From Oscillospiraceae bacterium (lineage in GTDB: Bacteria; Bacillota; Clostridia; Oscillospirales; Acutalibacteraceae): DNA of 40,829 nucleotides. Positions 33,701-40,036 of the stretch are shown here, in pieces. The notes under the pieces are model-generated. The model ran no database searches, was not told the DNA's origin, and saw only the letters and a program-made list of their open reading frames with translations. The position numbers and the translations under genes were made by a program. The DNA is taken from positions 1 to 40,829 of the forward strand of contig JAFLUM010000017.1 of NCBI GenBank assembly GCA_022508805.1, in the 5' to 3' direction. How positions within the stretch are numbered: position 1 is the first letter of the stretch; each line of letters begins with the position of its first letter.

Positions 33701-36590
33701 CATTTGTCAAATACACGGCGGCAGCAGCCGCGCTGCGGATCAAGATAGTGGAATACCCTGAAATGGTGTCTGTGCTGCGAATCGCGCCGCGGTCGGGGGT
33801 GAAGGTTTTCTCAAACGTATACGGATTTCCCGTGTAGATCCGGCTTTCGTCGGTCTCGGAATTCACAATGCTGAAACAGTTGGCATACTGACTGTTGCCG
33901 GAAGTCAGATACGGATAAATGTAAGACAAGGCGGTATCGCCGTAAAGCCAGTCTGCATAGCTGGCGTGGTCGTACATAGAGGCGTCGCCCCAATCCCCGT
34001 AAAATCCGATCAGGGGAATGGAATATTCTACGTCCTGCACGCCCTCCGAGTCTGCCACGCCTGTAATAAAGGTATAGCCCTCTATATAAGCGCCGTTTGG
34101 ATAGTCCTTGAGCTGCTCCTTATCGGTCAGCGTGATTTGCACATGCACGGAAACGGATTCATAGGCTGCCACCGTAAAGGCTTCATCGGCTTTTACCGCC
34201 GCACCGTTTACCGTATAGACGGCATTGAAACGCAAAGGCGTGGTCAGTTTATCCAAAAGGTCGACCTCGCGCCCGTTGGAGAGGGTGTAATTCTCCTTCA
34301 GCGCCTGCGTAAACAACACGCTGGAAAGGGTGTAAGAATTCTCCTTGCCGCTGAAATTTTCAATGGTAAAATCATATTGATATACGCCGGTCTTTTGACG
34401 ATCGTCACCGAATTCGGCCTTGACCTTTCCGTCGGCGTATTGCGGGGTGGACTTTTGATCCATTAAAATCAACGCCTGGGCGTTCAGGGCGCGATCCAGA
34501 TCGGCCAGACCGGAACCCTGCTGGAAAACCGGGTAATAGTAATCGCTTTTTTCATCCTTAAACGGAACGGCAGTGGCCATCAGCAGATTTTGGATCAAAA
34601 AGCGCGCGCTGCGGTTGGTCTTGGTAAGCTTTAAATCCCTGACATACTGTGCAAGCACGGCCGACATGCCCGCCACCTGGGGGCCTGCCATGGAGGTTCC
34701 GGAAAAGCTGACATAATCCTGTCCGCCCGGAATGCGACCGTTCACTGAGAGAATATTTCCTCCGGGAGCGACAATATCCGGTGCAAGAGAAAGATTCCCC
34801 GGAACGCCGAAGGAGCTAAAAAAGCTCATGGTGTAATAGCCGCTTTTTTGATCGGCAAGCTCCTTGCCAACCGTCATTTTTCCCGCAAGGTACTCCGTAC
34901 CGTCGCTGCCCGAAATCACCGACGCAGCGCTTTTTAAAAAGGCGCCGTCGGCCTTGGTCACCGTGATCACAGGGACGCCGCCGTGATAATCGGCAAGAAC
35001 GGGATCCAGCGTGCCCTCCTCGTTATTTACAAGGATCACCGCGATCGCGCCGGCCTCTGCCGCACGGTTGGCTATGGCTGCAAGCGACGTCCTTGCGTCC
35101 CGCTCGCAAACGGCAATTTTTCCATGCACAGCGCTGTAAAGATCACCGACCGCGTCTGAATCGGCAAAGACTTTGCCGGGCAGATATACATACTCCCGCT
35201 CACCGGCCACAGCAGAAAGAGCGCCGGTGCCGGTCTCAACGGCATGATAGAAAATCCACCGACCGTCTACGGTAAAATACGACTGCGGGGTATTGCTGTT
35301 ATCCACGGAACCCACAGAGAGGGTCGTGCTGTACGATCCAGGGCTGCCGAGGGTGTTAAAGTTTACGTCTTCGGATAAGAGGTAGCCGTCCATTTGGCCA
35401 TAGTCGGCCCATGTGCCGTTATTGCCGGCCGACGCCACGCAAACGGTGCCGCTGTTTACGAGATTTTCCAAAATATCGGCATAAACGCTGGAACGGTTGA
35501 ATCCGGAGACAAGGCTTCCGAGCGATAGATTGATGCTGTCCGCTCCAAGGATGATCGCATCCTCAATGGCGACCATATAGGTAGATTCATAAGCGCCGCC
35601 GGTTTTGTCAAAGACACGCAGGGTCAGGATCTGGGCGTCGGGCGCCATGCCGCAAACGCCGACCGCATCCGCCGCATAAAGATAATTCCCGTTTCCAGAT
35701 GGAATGTATGTATTGGCCGCGGCAATGCCCGCCACGTGGGAGCCGTGCTCCATGTCTTTTGCGGTCTCGCCTTCGTGGTGGTTCACATCCTTGCCGGGCT
35801 CCGCGTAGTTATATGCAAAGGGTAATTTGCTGCTGTAATAAAGGTCGTTTACATTGATCTCTTTTTTGCCGATATTCAGCTCCTGCAAAACGCCTTCAAT
35901 GGTTGCCGCGGTCATCAGATCAAGCTCGTCGATGCGGATCAGTCCCTGTTCTTCCAGCCGACGCAGGGAATACTGAAAGGCGCTCTCGTCAAAGGACTGG
36001 TGATCTGTGTCGATTCCGGTATCAATGATAGCGACACGGCTGCCGGCGCCGGTAAAGCCTGCCGCATGGGCAAGGGAGGAACCGGTCATGGAGGAGGAGT
36101 CGAGCATGGCAGGGCTAACGGTTCCGGAGGTATCCATTACATCAAGATACACACGGTTTTCCACAAAAACGTCAACAACGCCATCCATGGCCTTAATGTC
36201 GTCGATTTTTCCGTATTCCACGTTGGCGGAGATCATATTGGCCACAAGGGTCAGATTCCACACCACGTCAAGCTCTTCGCCGTCAAGCGCATAGGTCTCA
36301 ATGTTGTCGACCACAAGCTCCTGAATCTGCTGCAGTTTGTGCCGATACGCCATGGCGTCCTCGTTTGCCGCGATGTTTTCGATGCTGTAGGGAACGTCGA
36401 TGGTAGGCGCGTCCTCCAGAACGATAGAAACCCGCACCGAATCATCGTCGGCGTAGGTTTCCCCTCCCGATCCGGAAGAATTGCTGCCGTGAAAATCCAA
36501 CGCAGAAACACTTGGTACTGCCATTTGAAGAAGCATGATCACGGTCAGCAATAATGCTGTAAAACGCCTACGGGGATTCATTCTTTGCAT
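27708..36590 (-). CDS. Giant secreted subtilase with C-terminal type I dockerin (2960 aa)
   Basis: Signal peptide about 1-30, then a propeptide-like region (about 50-150). The S8 domain has catalytic Asp190 (VAIIDTG), His282 (HGSHVAG), oxyanion Asn390 (SAGNNG) and Ser633 (SGTSMAGP), with a PA-type insert (about 455-555) as in C5a-peptidase/lactocepin enzymes. Fn3-like domains follow. Then come propeller-like repeats (about 1150-1400 and 1500-1760) with a Big_2 domain between, a right-handed beta-helix stretch (about 1800-2040), an InlB-type repeat (about 2125-2190), Big_2, Cys/His modules, and two Big_3-like domains (about 2663-2817). The dockerin is at about 2894-2953, with two calcium loops (DTNGDGEITITD, DTSGDKAVSITD). 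AAAGGAG supports the start. It is the first gene of a two-gene operon with the cohesin protein. Substrate unknown. Confidence 0.93.
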   Translation of the reverse strand: MQRMNPRRRFTALLLTVIMLLQMAVPSVSALDFHGSNSSGSGGETYADDDSVRVSIVLEDAPTIDVPYSIENIAANEDAMAYRHKLQQIQELVVDNIETYALDGEELDVVWNLTLVANMISANVEYGKIDDIKAMDGVVDVFVENRVYLDVMDTSGTVSPAMLDSSSMTGSSLAHAAGFTGAGSRVAIIDTGIDTDHQSFDESAFQYSLRRLEEQGLIRIDELDLMTAATIEGVLQELNIGKKEINVNDLYYSSKLPFAYNYAEPGKDVNHHEGETAKDMEHGSHVAGIAAANTYIPSGNGNYLYAADAVGVCGMAPDAQILTLRVFDKTGGAYESTYMVAIEDAIILGADSINLSLGSLVSGFNRSSVYADILENLVNSGTVCVASAGNNGTWADYGQMDGYLLSEDVNFNTLGSPGSYSTTLSVGSVDNSNTPQSYFTVDGRWIFYHAVETGTGALSAVAGEREYVYLPGKVFADSDAVGDLYSAVHGKIAVCERDARTSLAAIANRAAEAGAIAVILVNNEEGTLDPVLADYHGGVPVITVTKADGAFLKSAASVISGSDGTEYLAGKMTVGKELADQKSGYYTMSFFSSFGVPGNLSLAPDIVAPGGNILSVNGRIPGGQDYVSFSGTSMAGPQVAGMSAVLAQYVRDLKLTKTNRSARFLIQNLLMATAVPFKDEKSDYYYPVFQQGSGLADLDRALNAQALILMDQKSTPQYADGKVKAEFGDDRQKTGVYQYDFTIENFSGKENSYTLSSVLFTQALKENYTLSNGREVDLLDKLTTPLRFNAVYTVNGAAVKADEAFTVAAYESVSVHVQITLTDKEQLKDYPNGAYIEGYTFITGVADSEGVQDVEYSIPLIGFYGDWGDASMYDHASYADWLYGDTALSYIYPYLTSGNSQYANCFSIVNSETDESRIYTGNPYTFEKTFTPDRGAIRSTDTISGYSTILIRSAAAAAVYLTNDKDEWIGMGSVRHQVEAASNYKGKWMTSTVTIPFSRTPASMKLQENDVFNVNVVAVPEYYETGGDISANELQAMIEEGRVGKGTTLQSATLTVDDTAPTILRVTEDEEGILTVTAKDNQYIAYMSITDRSGTVIYGICVPNGEKGKEVTCTFDLRDANVGPTCVIFVGDYAANSTTRYYQTKKVYPALEGKLGGYIHEGKGEYNKAWTVIDPANMQNNGIKPIAYHGGDTVTAAAYVDGYIYQVIGSKLYTSPVDEVDYLTELVDLERFRLHSIHALSYNRTDHLLYALTDGNYLWSIDPKNGNAQKVTQISVSGLTDGAGRITSMAIDGKGNFYGFTYYESVSSSFVKWTPEQLKEDQLALVGERLPGETIRERFGSMAYDAEKDVLYLAEAYADNVSSTYNRLLCINPQTKSVSHVTDKLNYAVRGLFAVPAEDDGDDILKPTETVQKLDILPQDLKMLITGQEDLSPLISPWTAKDQELLWETSNEKAVRVDNGVITAVGLGTATVTVSAAADPGVKDTCTITVEEIPSIQMSTVIYDKEQNGYLASYDVASPKDLTEQHPLPASYSFYAGGLSNGRLYLHDGYFMYTLDLETYDVELAMMLSYLEYAWSDAAQVPTVYSGFYETIGLFLSGSPWIGMYKRTLRAPFGNALPFDSPAATIAYIEDDGTASCYYVLSENGALYRVFFPNNPFKCEFLGMVPGVNLKGVSNVTQGISASMWYDQDSKYLILSSRLKGERAKVQLIDPNELRVMSTTEFSEDVWYATALYQYDKTPGAADKIAANSTPYAWEELLSPESPWEFPESTAENSVSKGTHSVYEGLEELLEAPIIRPYAAAGTAVARVGDTTYSTLQEAIDAAHARIQQGNHEAQTVTLLKNVTESVRDVWIRSHIDYDYNLTIDLNGYTITGNGGPVLWFEAGGLGGAKYGYHVTIMDSSGGKGTITGGTGRLDAFSKTNGGGIYFSGSTVNDSLTISGGNIKDNHVTGNGGAIAMSGDAAAQLVITGGVIRDNTATNGAVSGRWITMTGGVITENQVTGAGGGLYLWGTGTQELKVADDVRIYGNAAETLGDDIVVVSQRGGVTYRVDLSDPAEWDDAEESDAVVAWYADGADGLYDHASAGPNERFNAANPQILNDYVVEKTGRSAPAYGIAAKKADDAVDENEYTVTYTDGANNTVFSPEEHTGLKTGTQTPQFGNGIAPTRQGYWFVGWEPAWSSIVTEDVTYVAQWKEIKAEGVTLDHTELSLKEGKTDELNAVVSPDTALNQTVQWSVEQRGTVVTLVIEGNRVTLRAVGVGTATVTAEINGFKETCIITVSHDWGEPKFDWQQTEDGYSVTVTRTCALDHTQTATVKATIKDTTLPTCTTNGSISYTATVSFDGEEFTQTKEVTVPATGHSYGKPVFDWSDDGKTADATFTCQHDPSHAEKRQALVTNKIKQPATCIADGITTYTATVNFEGKQYAETKDVADIPMVGHRYSNYQYDNNATYWEDGTETAECDYHCGTKNTRSAKGTKLIDAEAPTATITVGENSWRTFLSNITFGLFFNETQEAVIKAEDIGSGVDKIYYYLSHTEISKEEIEKTASWTEYKTAVHLDPDAKWIVYVKITDRVGNVGYYSSNGIVLDATAPVISGITNGSTYYDSATVTVKDEYLDAVTVNGSPVELNANHQFILTGKDGVYTVVATDKAGNSTTVKVTLLAKALTRIEVTKKPSKMQYLEGESLDTAGMTVTAYYNDGSSETVTGYSVTGYTSTPGTKTVTVTYQGKTASFTVNVSAKSITSITMKSNPGKTEYLTGESLNLTGAKITVKYNNGTSEEITVDSSMVSGYDPNKVGSQTVTVTYGGKTTTFKVTVKSRIPTSITSNVYSVGSGYISKIGAGTTAAQLLNGINEKAYCKVYKGNREISGSTLVGTGMEVRLMDGSTILAKVTIVVTGDTNGDGEITITDMLAVKSHLLGKDILTGAAAKAADTSGDKAVSITDFIQIKAHILGKEKVQARAC

Positions 36591-36743
36591 ATTAGATTCT
36601 CCTTTGCAACGGTCGTTATAGATTTACTTCGTGATGAAGGAATTTTAAATATATCTTAGCTAAAGTCTATCATAATTTGATGAACAATTCAATAACTCAA
36701 ACAATTGAAAATGAGACACCTATTGCAATCTGAACCCTAATGT

Positions 36744-36818
36744 CTAATTTGAATCATCGCCCAAAAGTGCTTGCTTATTGAGATAATCCAAATATTTCTT
36801 TAAATATGTCTTGTGTCC
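36744..36818 (-). pseudogene. IS3-family transposase remnant B (3' end only)
   Basis: 24 codons on the minus strand read GHKTYLKKYLDYLNKQALLG then DDSN and a TAG. They match, residue for residue with few changes, the last codons of remnant A (GYKTPLKKELDYLNKQALLG, DDSN). The adjoining ACACCTATTGCAATCTGAAC also matches. Both fragments point the same way and flank the 25.8-36.7 kb island. Only the extreme 3' end survives. Confidence 0.82.
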
Positions 36819-36888
36819 GCATTTATAATACGAGGGTTCGAATCTATCTACCAAAAACGCAAAAACATCTTTTTTTATGTTAATGACA
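36816..36888. repeat. Approximately 75-bp dispersed repeat, copy 1
   Basis: TCCGCATTTATAATACGAGG followed by GTTCGAATCTATC and a CAAAAACGCAAAAACATC-T-run resembles 37919-37990. The GTTCGAATC core looks like a tRNA T-arm and is followed by a terminator-like stretch, so this may be a decayed tRNA 3' end or attachment-site scar. No intact tRNA can be folded. The rest of 36591-37101 holds the protease upstream region, remnant B and the terminator at 36895; no gene is seen. Confidence 0.5.
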
Positions 36889-36894
36889 CAAATT

Positions 36895-36955
36895 AAACAC
36901 CTATTGTCATCTGATCATTTGGAGTTGGGCAATAATAGGTGTTTTTATTTTTTTG
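36895..36955 (+). terminator. Terminator-like hairpin
   Basis: AAACACCTATT (36895-36905) and AATAGGTGTTT (36934-36944) are perfect arms, followed by TTATTTTTTT. It is related to the hairpin at 25294-25342 and preceded by the recurrent TGACACAAA. Confidence 0.7.
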
Positions 36956-37101
36956 ATTTATTAAGAAATGTCAAGCTTTTTATTCTTTTAACTTTTAATG
37001 ATATTGAAATAATTAGTAAAGCAAGATATAATTACGTTGGTATTTACTAAGACGGATTACCGTTTTAATCTACACAATGAAAGTAAAAGGAAGAAACGGA
37101 T

Positions 37102-37890
37102 ATGGCTAAAAAATTACCTGTTACGGGCATTGCAGATAATACATATTTGATCAATGAATTTGACGGTACGAACTGCTATCTGGTAGTCGGTACCGAAAAA
37201 GCTTTGCTGATAGACTGCGGTACGGGTTTCTGCGATTTAAGGGACGCTTGCGAAAAAATCACAAGCCTGCCGATTACAGTTGTTGCAACACACGGTCACG
37301 TCGACCATATCGGCGGCGCAGGTCAGTTTGAAGAAATATATATTCACCGTGACGACTGCAAGGCTATCAATAAATTGCAGATGGGTATGCCGATGCGAAA
37401 AGCATTTTTAAGCGGAAACAGCGCTATTAAAGAACACGGTTTTACTGCAAAGGATATAACAAAGCCGAAATATAAAACGAAGCTTATCCCTATTGACGAC
37501 GGATATAAATTTGATTTGGGGAACAAGATAATTTCCGTAAAGCATACGCCGGGTCACAGTGTGGGTAGCATTGCTCTTATTGACGAGGACAGCAAAACCG
37601 TATTCAGCGGTGATAACGTTTGCGATGCGTTATGGATGCAGCTTCCCGGCGCTACGAGTCTTGAAGAATGGCTGCCGTCAGCTAAATGGCTTTACGGTAT
37701 GAGCAAAGAATACCGCATCTTTTGGGGGCACAGAACCCCTGAATTATCAAGCGAATATATTGCGACGGTAATTAAATGGGGTGAGGAAATAATCAAAAAC
37801 AATAAAAACTCAATTCTCCCGAAAACAAAGCAATATCCCGACCAAAGCGACGGAATAATATATAAAACCAATAAAATTCACAGTAAATAA
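37102..37890 (+). CDS. MBL-fold metallo-hydrolase
   Basis: 262 residues of the metallo-beta-lactamase superfamily. The metal ligands are visible in order: THGHVDHIGG (His64, His66, Asp68, His69), TPGHSVGS (His152), SGDNV (Asp171) and WGHRTPE (His210). This is a complete two-metal glyoxalase-II-like set. The opening NTYLINEFDGTNCYLVVGTEKALLIDCGTG (core LLIDCGTG) is also standard. Members hydrolyse thioesters, lactones or phosphoesters; the substrate here cannot be named. AAAAGGAAG lies before the ATG. It is a single gene between two repeat copies. Confidence 0.9.
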   Translation: MAKKLPVTGIADNTYLINEFDGTNCYLVVGTEKALLIDCGTGFCDLRDACEKITSLPITVVATHGHVDHIGGAGQFEEIYIHRDDCKAINKLQMGMPMRKAFLSGNSAIKEHGFTAKDITKPKYKTKLIPIDDGYKFDLGNKIISVKHTPGHSVGSIALIDEDSKTVFSGDNVCDALWMQLPGATSLEEWLPSAKWLYGMSKEYRIFWGHRTPELSSEYIATVIKWGEEIIKNNKNSILPKTKQYPDQSDGIIYKTNKIHSK

Positions 37891-37918
37891 AACTACTCCT
37901 GCCACAAAGGATATATTT

Positions 37919-37990
37919 TATCCGTATTTATAATACAGGAGTTCAAATCTATCCACAAAAAACGCAAAAGCGTCTTTTTATGTTTATGAC
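37919..37990. repeat. Approximately 75-bp dispersed repeat, copy 2
   Basis: TCCGTATTTATAATACAGGA, then GTTCAAATCTATC, then ACGCAAAAGCGTCTTTTTATG parallels copy 1 at 36816-36888 in sequence and order. The ACGC-AAAA-GCGT part is a small hairpin with a T-run. It follows the MBL gene directly. Confidence 0.55.
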
Positions 37991-37996
37991 ACAAAG

Positions 37997-38033
37997 CGAC
38001 AAGCTTCGAGAAAACGAAACTTGTCGTTTTTTT
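37997..38033 (+). terminator. Terminator of the MBL-fold gene
   Basis: CGACAAG (37997-38003) and CTTGTCG (38020-38026), with inner TTCG/CGAA pairing, are followed by TTTTTTT. It is preceded by TGACACAAA. Confidence 0.85.
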
Positions 38034-38035
38034 AA

Positions 38036-38743
38036 TCACTCTTTATCATGATTGTCATTTTGTCGCTTTTGAATTTTTAACCAGTTTATAAATCCGTATA
38101 TATCGTTCACCAGAAACGCAACAAAACAAATTATTACCGACAAATACGATATGTTCGACAGTGTGGCTAAAGCCCATAAAATAATTAAAACGATATCATT
38201 AGCGGCATAAGCAAGGGCAAAATAGGCACTTCGCCTGAATGTCAAATATACAGCGATAAAGCTTGTTGCAACTGAAAGCGTACTCGGTATTATGTTTGCT
38301 GTACGGAAAAAGTCCAGAATAAAATAAAAAGCAACAGTTATAACGGCAGTAAGTATGAACATAAAAATGACTTCTCGCTTTTTTATTGAATTGACCTTAA
38401 CTTCTGCTCGGTTTCCGTTATAAGGATTTCGCAGCCACGAGATCAATGCCAAAACGGCCATAGGTCCTGTCATACCAAGATAGGTTATCATTTCGCCGTA
38501 GTAGGAAAAGGTGTAGGATATGATACCGTACAAGATGCTGAATACGACCATAAGCACCTGTCCTATAGGATTCCCTTTTGCATTGAATATTAAAGAAGTT
38601 ACACCAATTAAAGATGCTATGAGCGTCATATAGTTTTCTCTATCAAAAACTGCAAATGAAATTGCTACAAGTATTACCGACAAAGACCACAATGTAATCT
38701 CACACATTGAAAAGCTATTCAGCATTAATCTAATTTTCTTCAT
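38036..38743 (-). CDS. pnuC: PnuC-family nicotinamide riboside/vitamin precursor transporter
   Basis: 235 residues, about seven membrane helices. PnuC motifs are visible: NAKGNPIGQVLMVVFSILYG (residues about 55-75), SYYGEMITYLGMTGP, and the C-terminal NDIYGFINWLKIQK. PnuC proteins are facilitators that take up nicotinamide riboside (or thiamine and riboflavin in PnuT and PnuX variants); the vitamin cannot be fixed by eye. Uptake is driven by phosphorylation of the substrate inside. The gene has its own promoter and a 95-nt leader with a terminator hairpin immediately before GAGGAGG, so expression is probably attenuated. Confidence 0.88.
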   Translation of the reverse strand: MKKIRLMLNSFSMCEITLWSLSVILVAISFAVFDRENYMTLIASLIGVTSLIFNAKGNPIGQVLMVVFSILYGIISYTFSYYGEMITYLGMTGPMAVLALISWLRNPYNGNRAEVKVNSIKKREVIFMFILTAVITVAFYFILDFFRTANIIPSTLSVATSFIAVYLTFRRSAYFALAYAANDIVLIILWALATLSNISYLSVIICFVAFLVNDIYGFINWLKIQKRQNDNHDKE

Positions 38744-38755
38744 TCGTACCTCCTC

Positions 38756-38816
38756 AAAAAAATAAGCATCCGTCTACACATCTTCTAAGACCTAACGATG
38801 TGTAACGAATGCTTAT
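38756..38816 (-). terminator. Attenuator-like terminator in the pnuC leader
   Basis: On the minus strand ATAAGCATTCGT-T-ACACATC pairs with GATGTGT-AG-ACGGATGCTTAT (19 bp, one G-U, small bulge) and a T-run follows. Then comes GAGGAGGTACGA before the ATG. It lies between promoter and gene, so it must be regulated or read through. Confidence 0.75.
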
Positions 38817-38844
38817 ACATTCCTCTACCCGGTGGCAGGTTTTT

Positions 38845-38873
38845 ATTGTAGCATAAAGATTACGGGAGTTCAA
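38845..38873 (-). promoter_or_regulatory. Promoter of pnuC
   Basis: On the minus strand there is TTGAAC (38868-38873), a 17-bp spacer and TACAAT (38845-38850). Transcription would begin near 38838. Confidence 0.7.
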
Positions 38874-38930
38874 GCCCCGATACTGAACAGCGAAAATATC
38901 TTTTTAACAGTCCTTAGACCAAAATGCACT

Positions 38931-39266
38931 TTAACTCTGTCTATGTTCCTCACCCCAAGTACACATTTGATCCAAAATCGGTATCAAAGACTTACCCCGT
39001 TCGGTTAAGCTGTATTCGACTTTTGGCGGAATCTGCGGGTATTCTTCCCGGTGAACTAATCCATCAGACTCCAATTCTTTCAGCGTAGCACTAAGAGTTT
39101 TATATGAAATACTGCCAATAAACTTTTTCATCTCGTTGAAACGGACAACTCCAAACCACGCCAAAGCATAAAGAATAAACATTTTGTACTTTCCTTGTAT
39201 CAAAGACATCGTATAGTTAAAGCCCGTGTCTTCTAATTTCGCATCCTGAATACATTCAATACTCAT
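38931..39266 (-). CDS. HxlR-family transcriptional regulator
   Basis: 111 residues from the ATG at 39264-39266, which has AAGGGAAG at proper distance; an in-frame GTG three codons upstream abuts that site. The winged-helix HxlR/DUF24 pattern is clear: TMSLIQGKYKMFILYAL, VVRFNEMKKFIGSISYKTL, LKELESDGLVHREEYPQIPP, and KVEYSLTERGKSLIPILDQM. A single Cys near the N-terminus (SIECIQD) is where thiol-sensing HxlR proteins such as HypR and YodB place their redox cysteine. It is divergent from a flavoprotein gene, the usual arrangement for a regulator and its target. Confidence 0.92.
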   Translation of the reverse strand: MSIECIQDAKLEDTGFNYTMSLIQGKYKMFILYALAWFGVVRFNEMKKFIGSISYKTLSATLKELESDGLVHREEYPQIPPKVEYSLTERGKSLIPILDQMCTWGEEHRQS

Positions 39267-39312
39267 AATTATCACTTCCCTTTTGGTAAGTATTAGACCT
39301 TTAGGTTAGTAT

Positions 39313-39359
39313 CGTACTTTGATGTGCGTACTTGTATTATATTTCATTTATGGTATATT
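39313..39359 (+). promoter_or_regulatory. Promoter of the flavoprotein gene with direct repeats
   Basis: TTGTAT (39332-39337), a 16-bp spacer and TATATT (39354-39359). CGTACTT occurs at 39313-39319 and 39327-39333 (14-bp period), the second copy touching the -35. They are candidate half-sites for the HxlR regulator. Confidence 0.6.
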
Positions 39360-39413
39360 TATAGTACAAGACGCGAGAAAAGTCAATCCCTATAAAATTT
39401 GGAGGATTTAATT

Positions 39414-39959
39414 ATGGGCAAGAAAATTGTTGTAATTACAGGTAGTCCCCGCAAAAACGGAAACAGCTTTGCAATGACTGATGCGTTTATTAAAGCGGCA
39501 GAGACAAAAGGACATACGGTTACGCGGTTCGATGCCGCTATGAAAAAAATCGGCGGATGCCAAGCATGTGAAACCTGCTATTCTACCGGAAAAGCCTGCT
39601 CCTTTGATGACGATTTTAACACAATCGCACCGGCTATTTTGGATGCTGATGCCATTGTATTTACCATGCCTGTTTATTGGTATTCCATTCCGGCGCAGAT
39701 CAAAGGTGTAATTGACCGTATTTTTTCTCTTGTTGTCGGCGGTAAAGATATTGCCGGCAAGGAATGTGCACTTATCACCTGCTGTGAGGAAGAGGATATG
39801 TCGGTAATGGACGGCGTTCGCATTCCTATGGAGCGGATGTGCGCCCTCAATAAGTGGAAGATGGTTGGCGAGGTTCTGATACCCGGTGTACTGAATGTGG
39901 GCGATATCAATAAGACTGACGGCTGCAAAAAGGCTGCAGCCTTGGCTGATGAAATTTAA
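39414..39959 (+). CDS. Iron-sulfur flavoprotein-like NAD(P)H-dependent oxidoreductase
   Basis: 181 residues from the ATG at 39414, which has GGAGG 8 bp upstream; an in-frame TTG at 39399 is part of that site. The fold is flavodoxin-like: FMN-phosphate loop GSPRKNGNS (10-18), MPVYWYSIPAQIKGVIDRIF. A compact motif Cys49-x2-Cys52-x2-Cys55-x6-Cys62 matches the Cx2Cx2Cx4-7C [4Fe-4S] pattern of Isf-type iron-sulfur flavoproteins. These transfer electrons to quinones, peroxide or oxygen, consistent with control by a redox-type HxlR gene next door. A terminator follows. Confidence 0.88.
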   Translation: MGKKIVVITGSPRKNGNSFAMTDAFIKAAETKGHTVTRFDAAMKKIGGCQACETCYSTGKACSFDDDFNTIAPAILDADAIVFTMPVYWYSIPAQIKGVIDRIFSLVVGGKDIAGKECALITCCEEEDMSVMDGVRIPMERMCALNKWKMVGEVLIPGVLNVGDINKTDGCKKAAALADEI

Positions 39960-39976
39960 GTTGATGACACAAAAAG

Positions 39977-40015
39977 AAACGACAATCTTCGGCAGGAGAT
40001 TGTCGTTTTTGCTTT
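39977..40015. terminator. Terminator between convergent genes
   Basis: AAACGACAATC (39977-39987) and GATTGTCGTTT (39998-40008) are perfect 11-bp arms, followed by TTGCTTTTT on the plus strand. It serves the flavoprotein gene and possibly the convergent ABC gene. It is preceded by TGACACAAA. Confidence 0.85.
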
Positions 40016-40036
40016 TTAATACTTGTCTATTTTGTG

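Noticed and set aside
25290-36818. Active composite transposon
   Set aside because: Both transposase copies are truncated and one carries a nonsense codon and a frameshift; no intact ends or target duplication can be seen. Past transfer is possible, current mobility is not supported.
38858-38920. Possible third copy of the 75-bp T-arm-like repeat
   Set aside because: Similarity is limited to about 30 bases around GGGAGTTCAAG, and this segment is better explained as the -35 region of pnuC.
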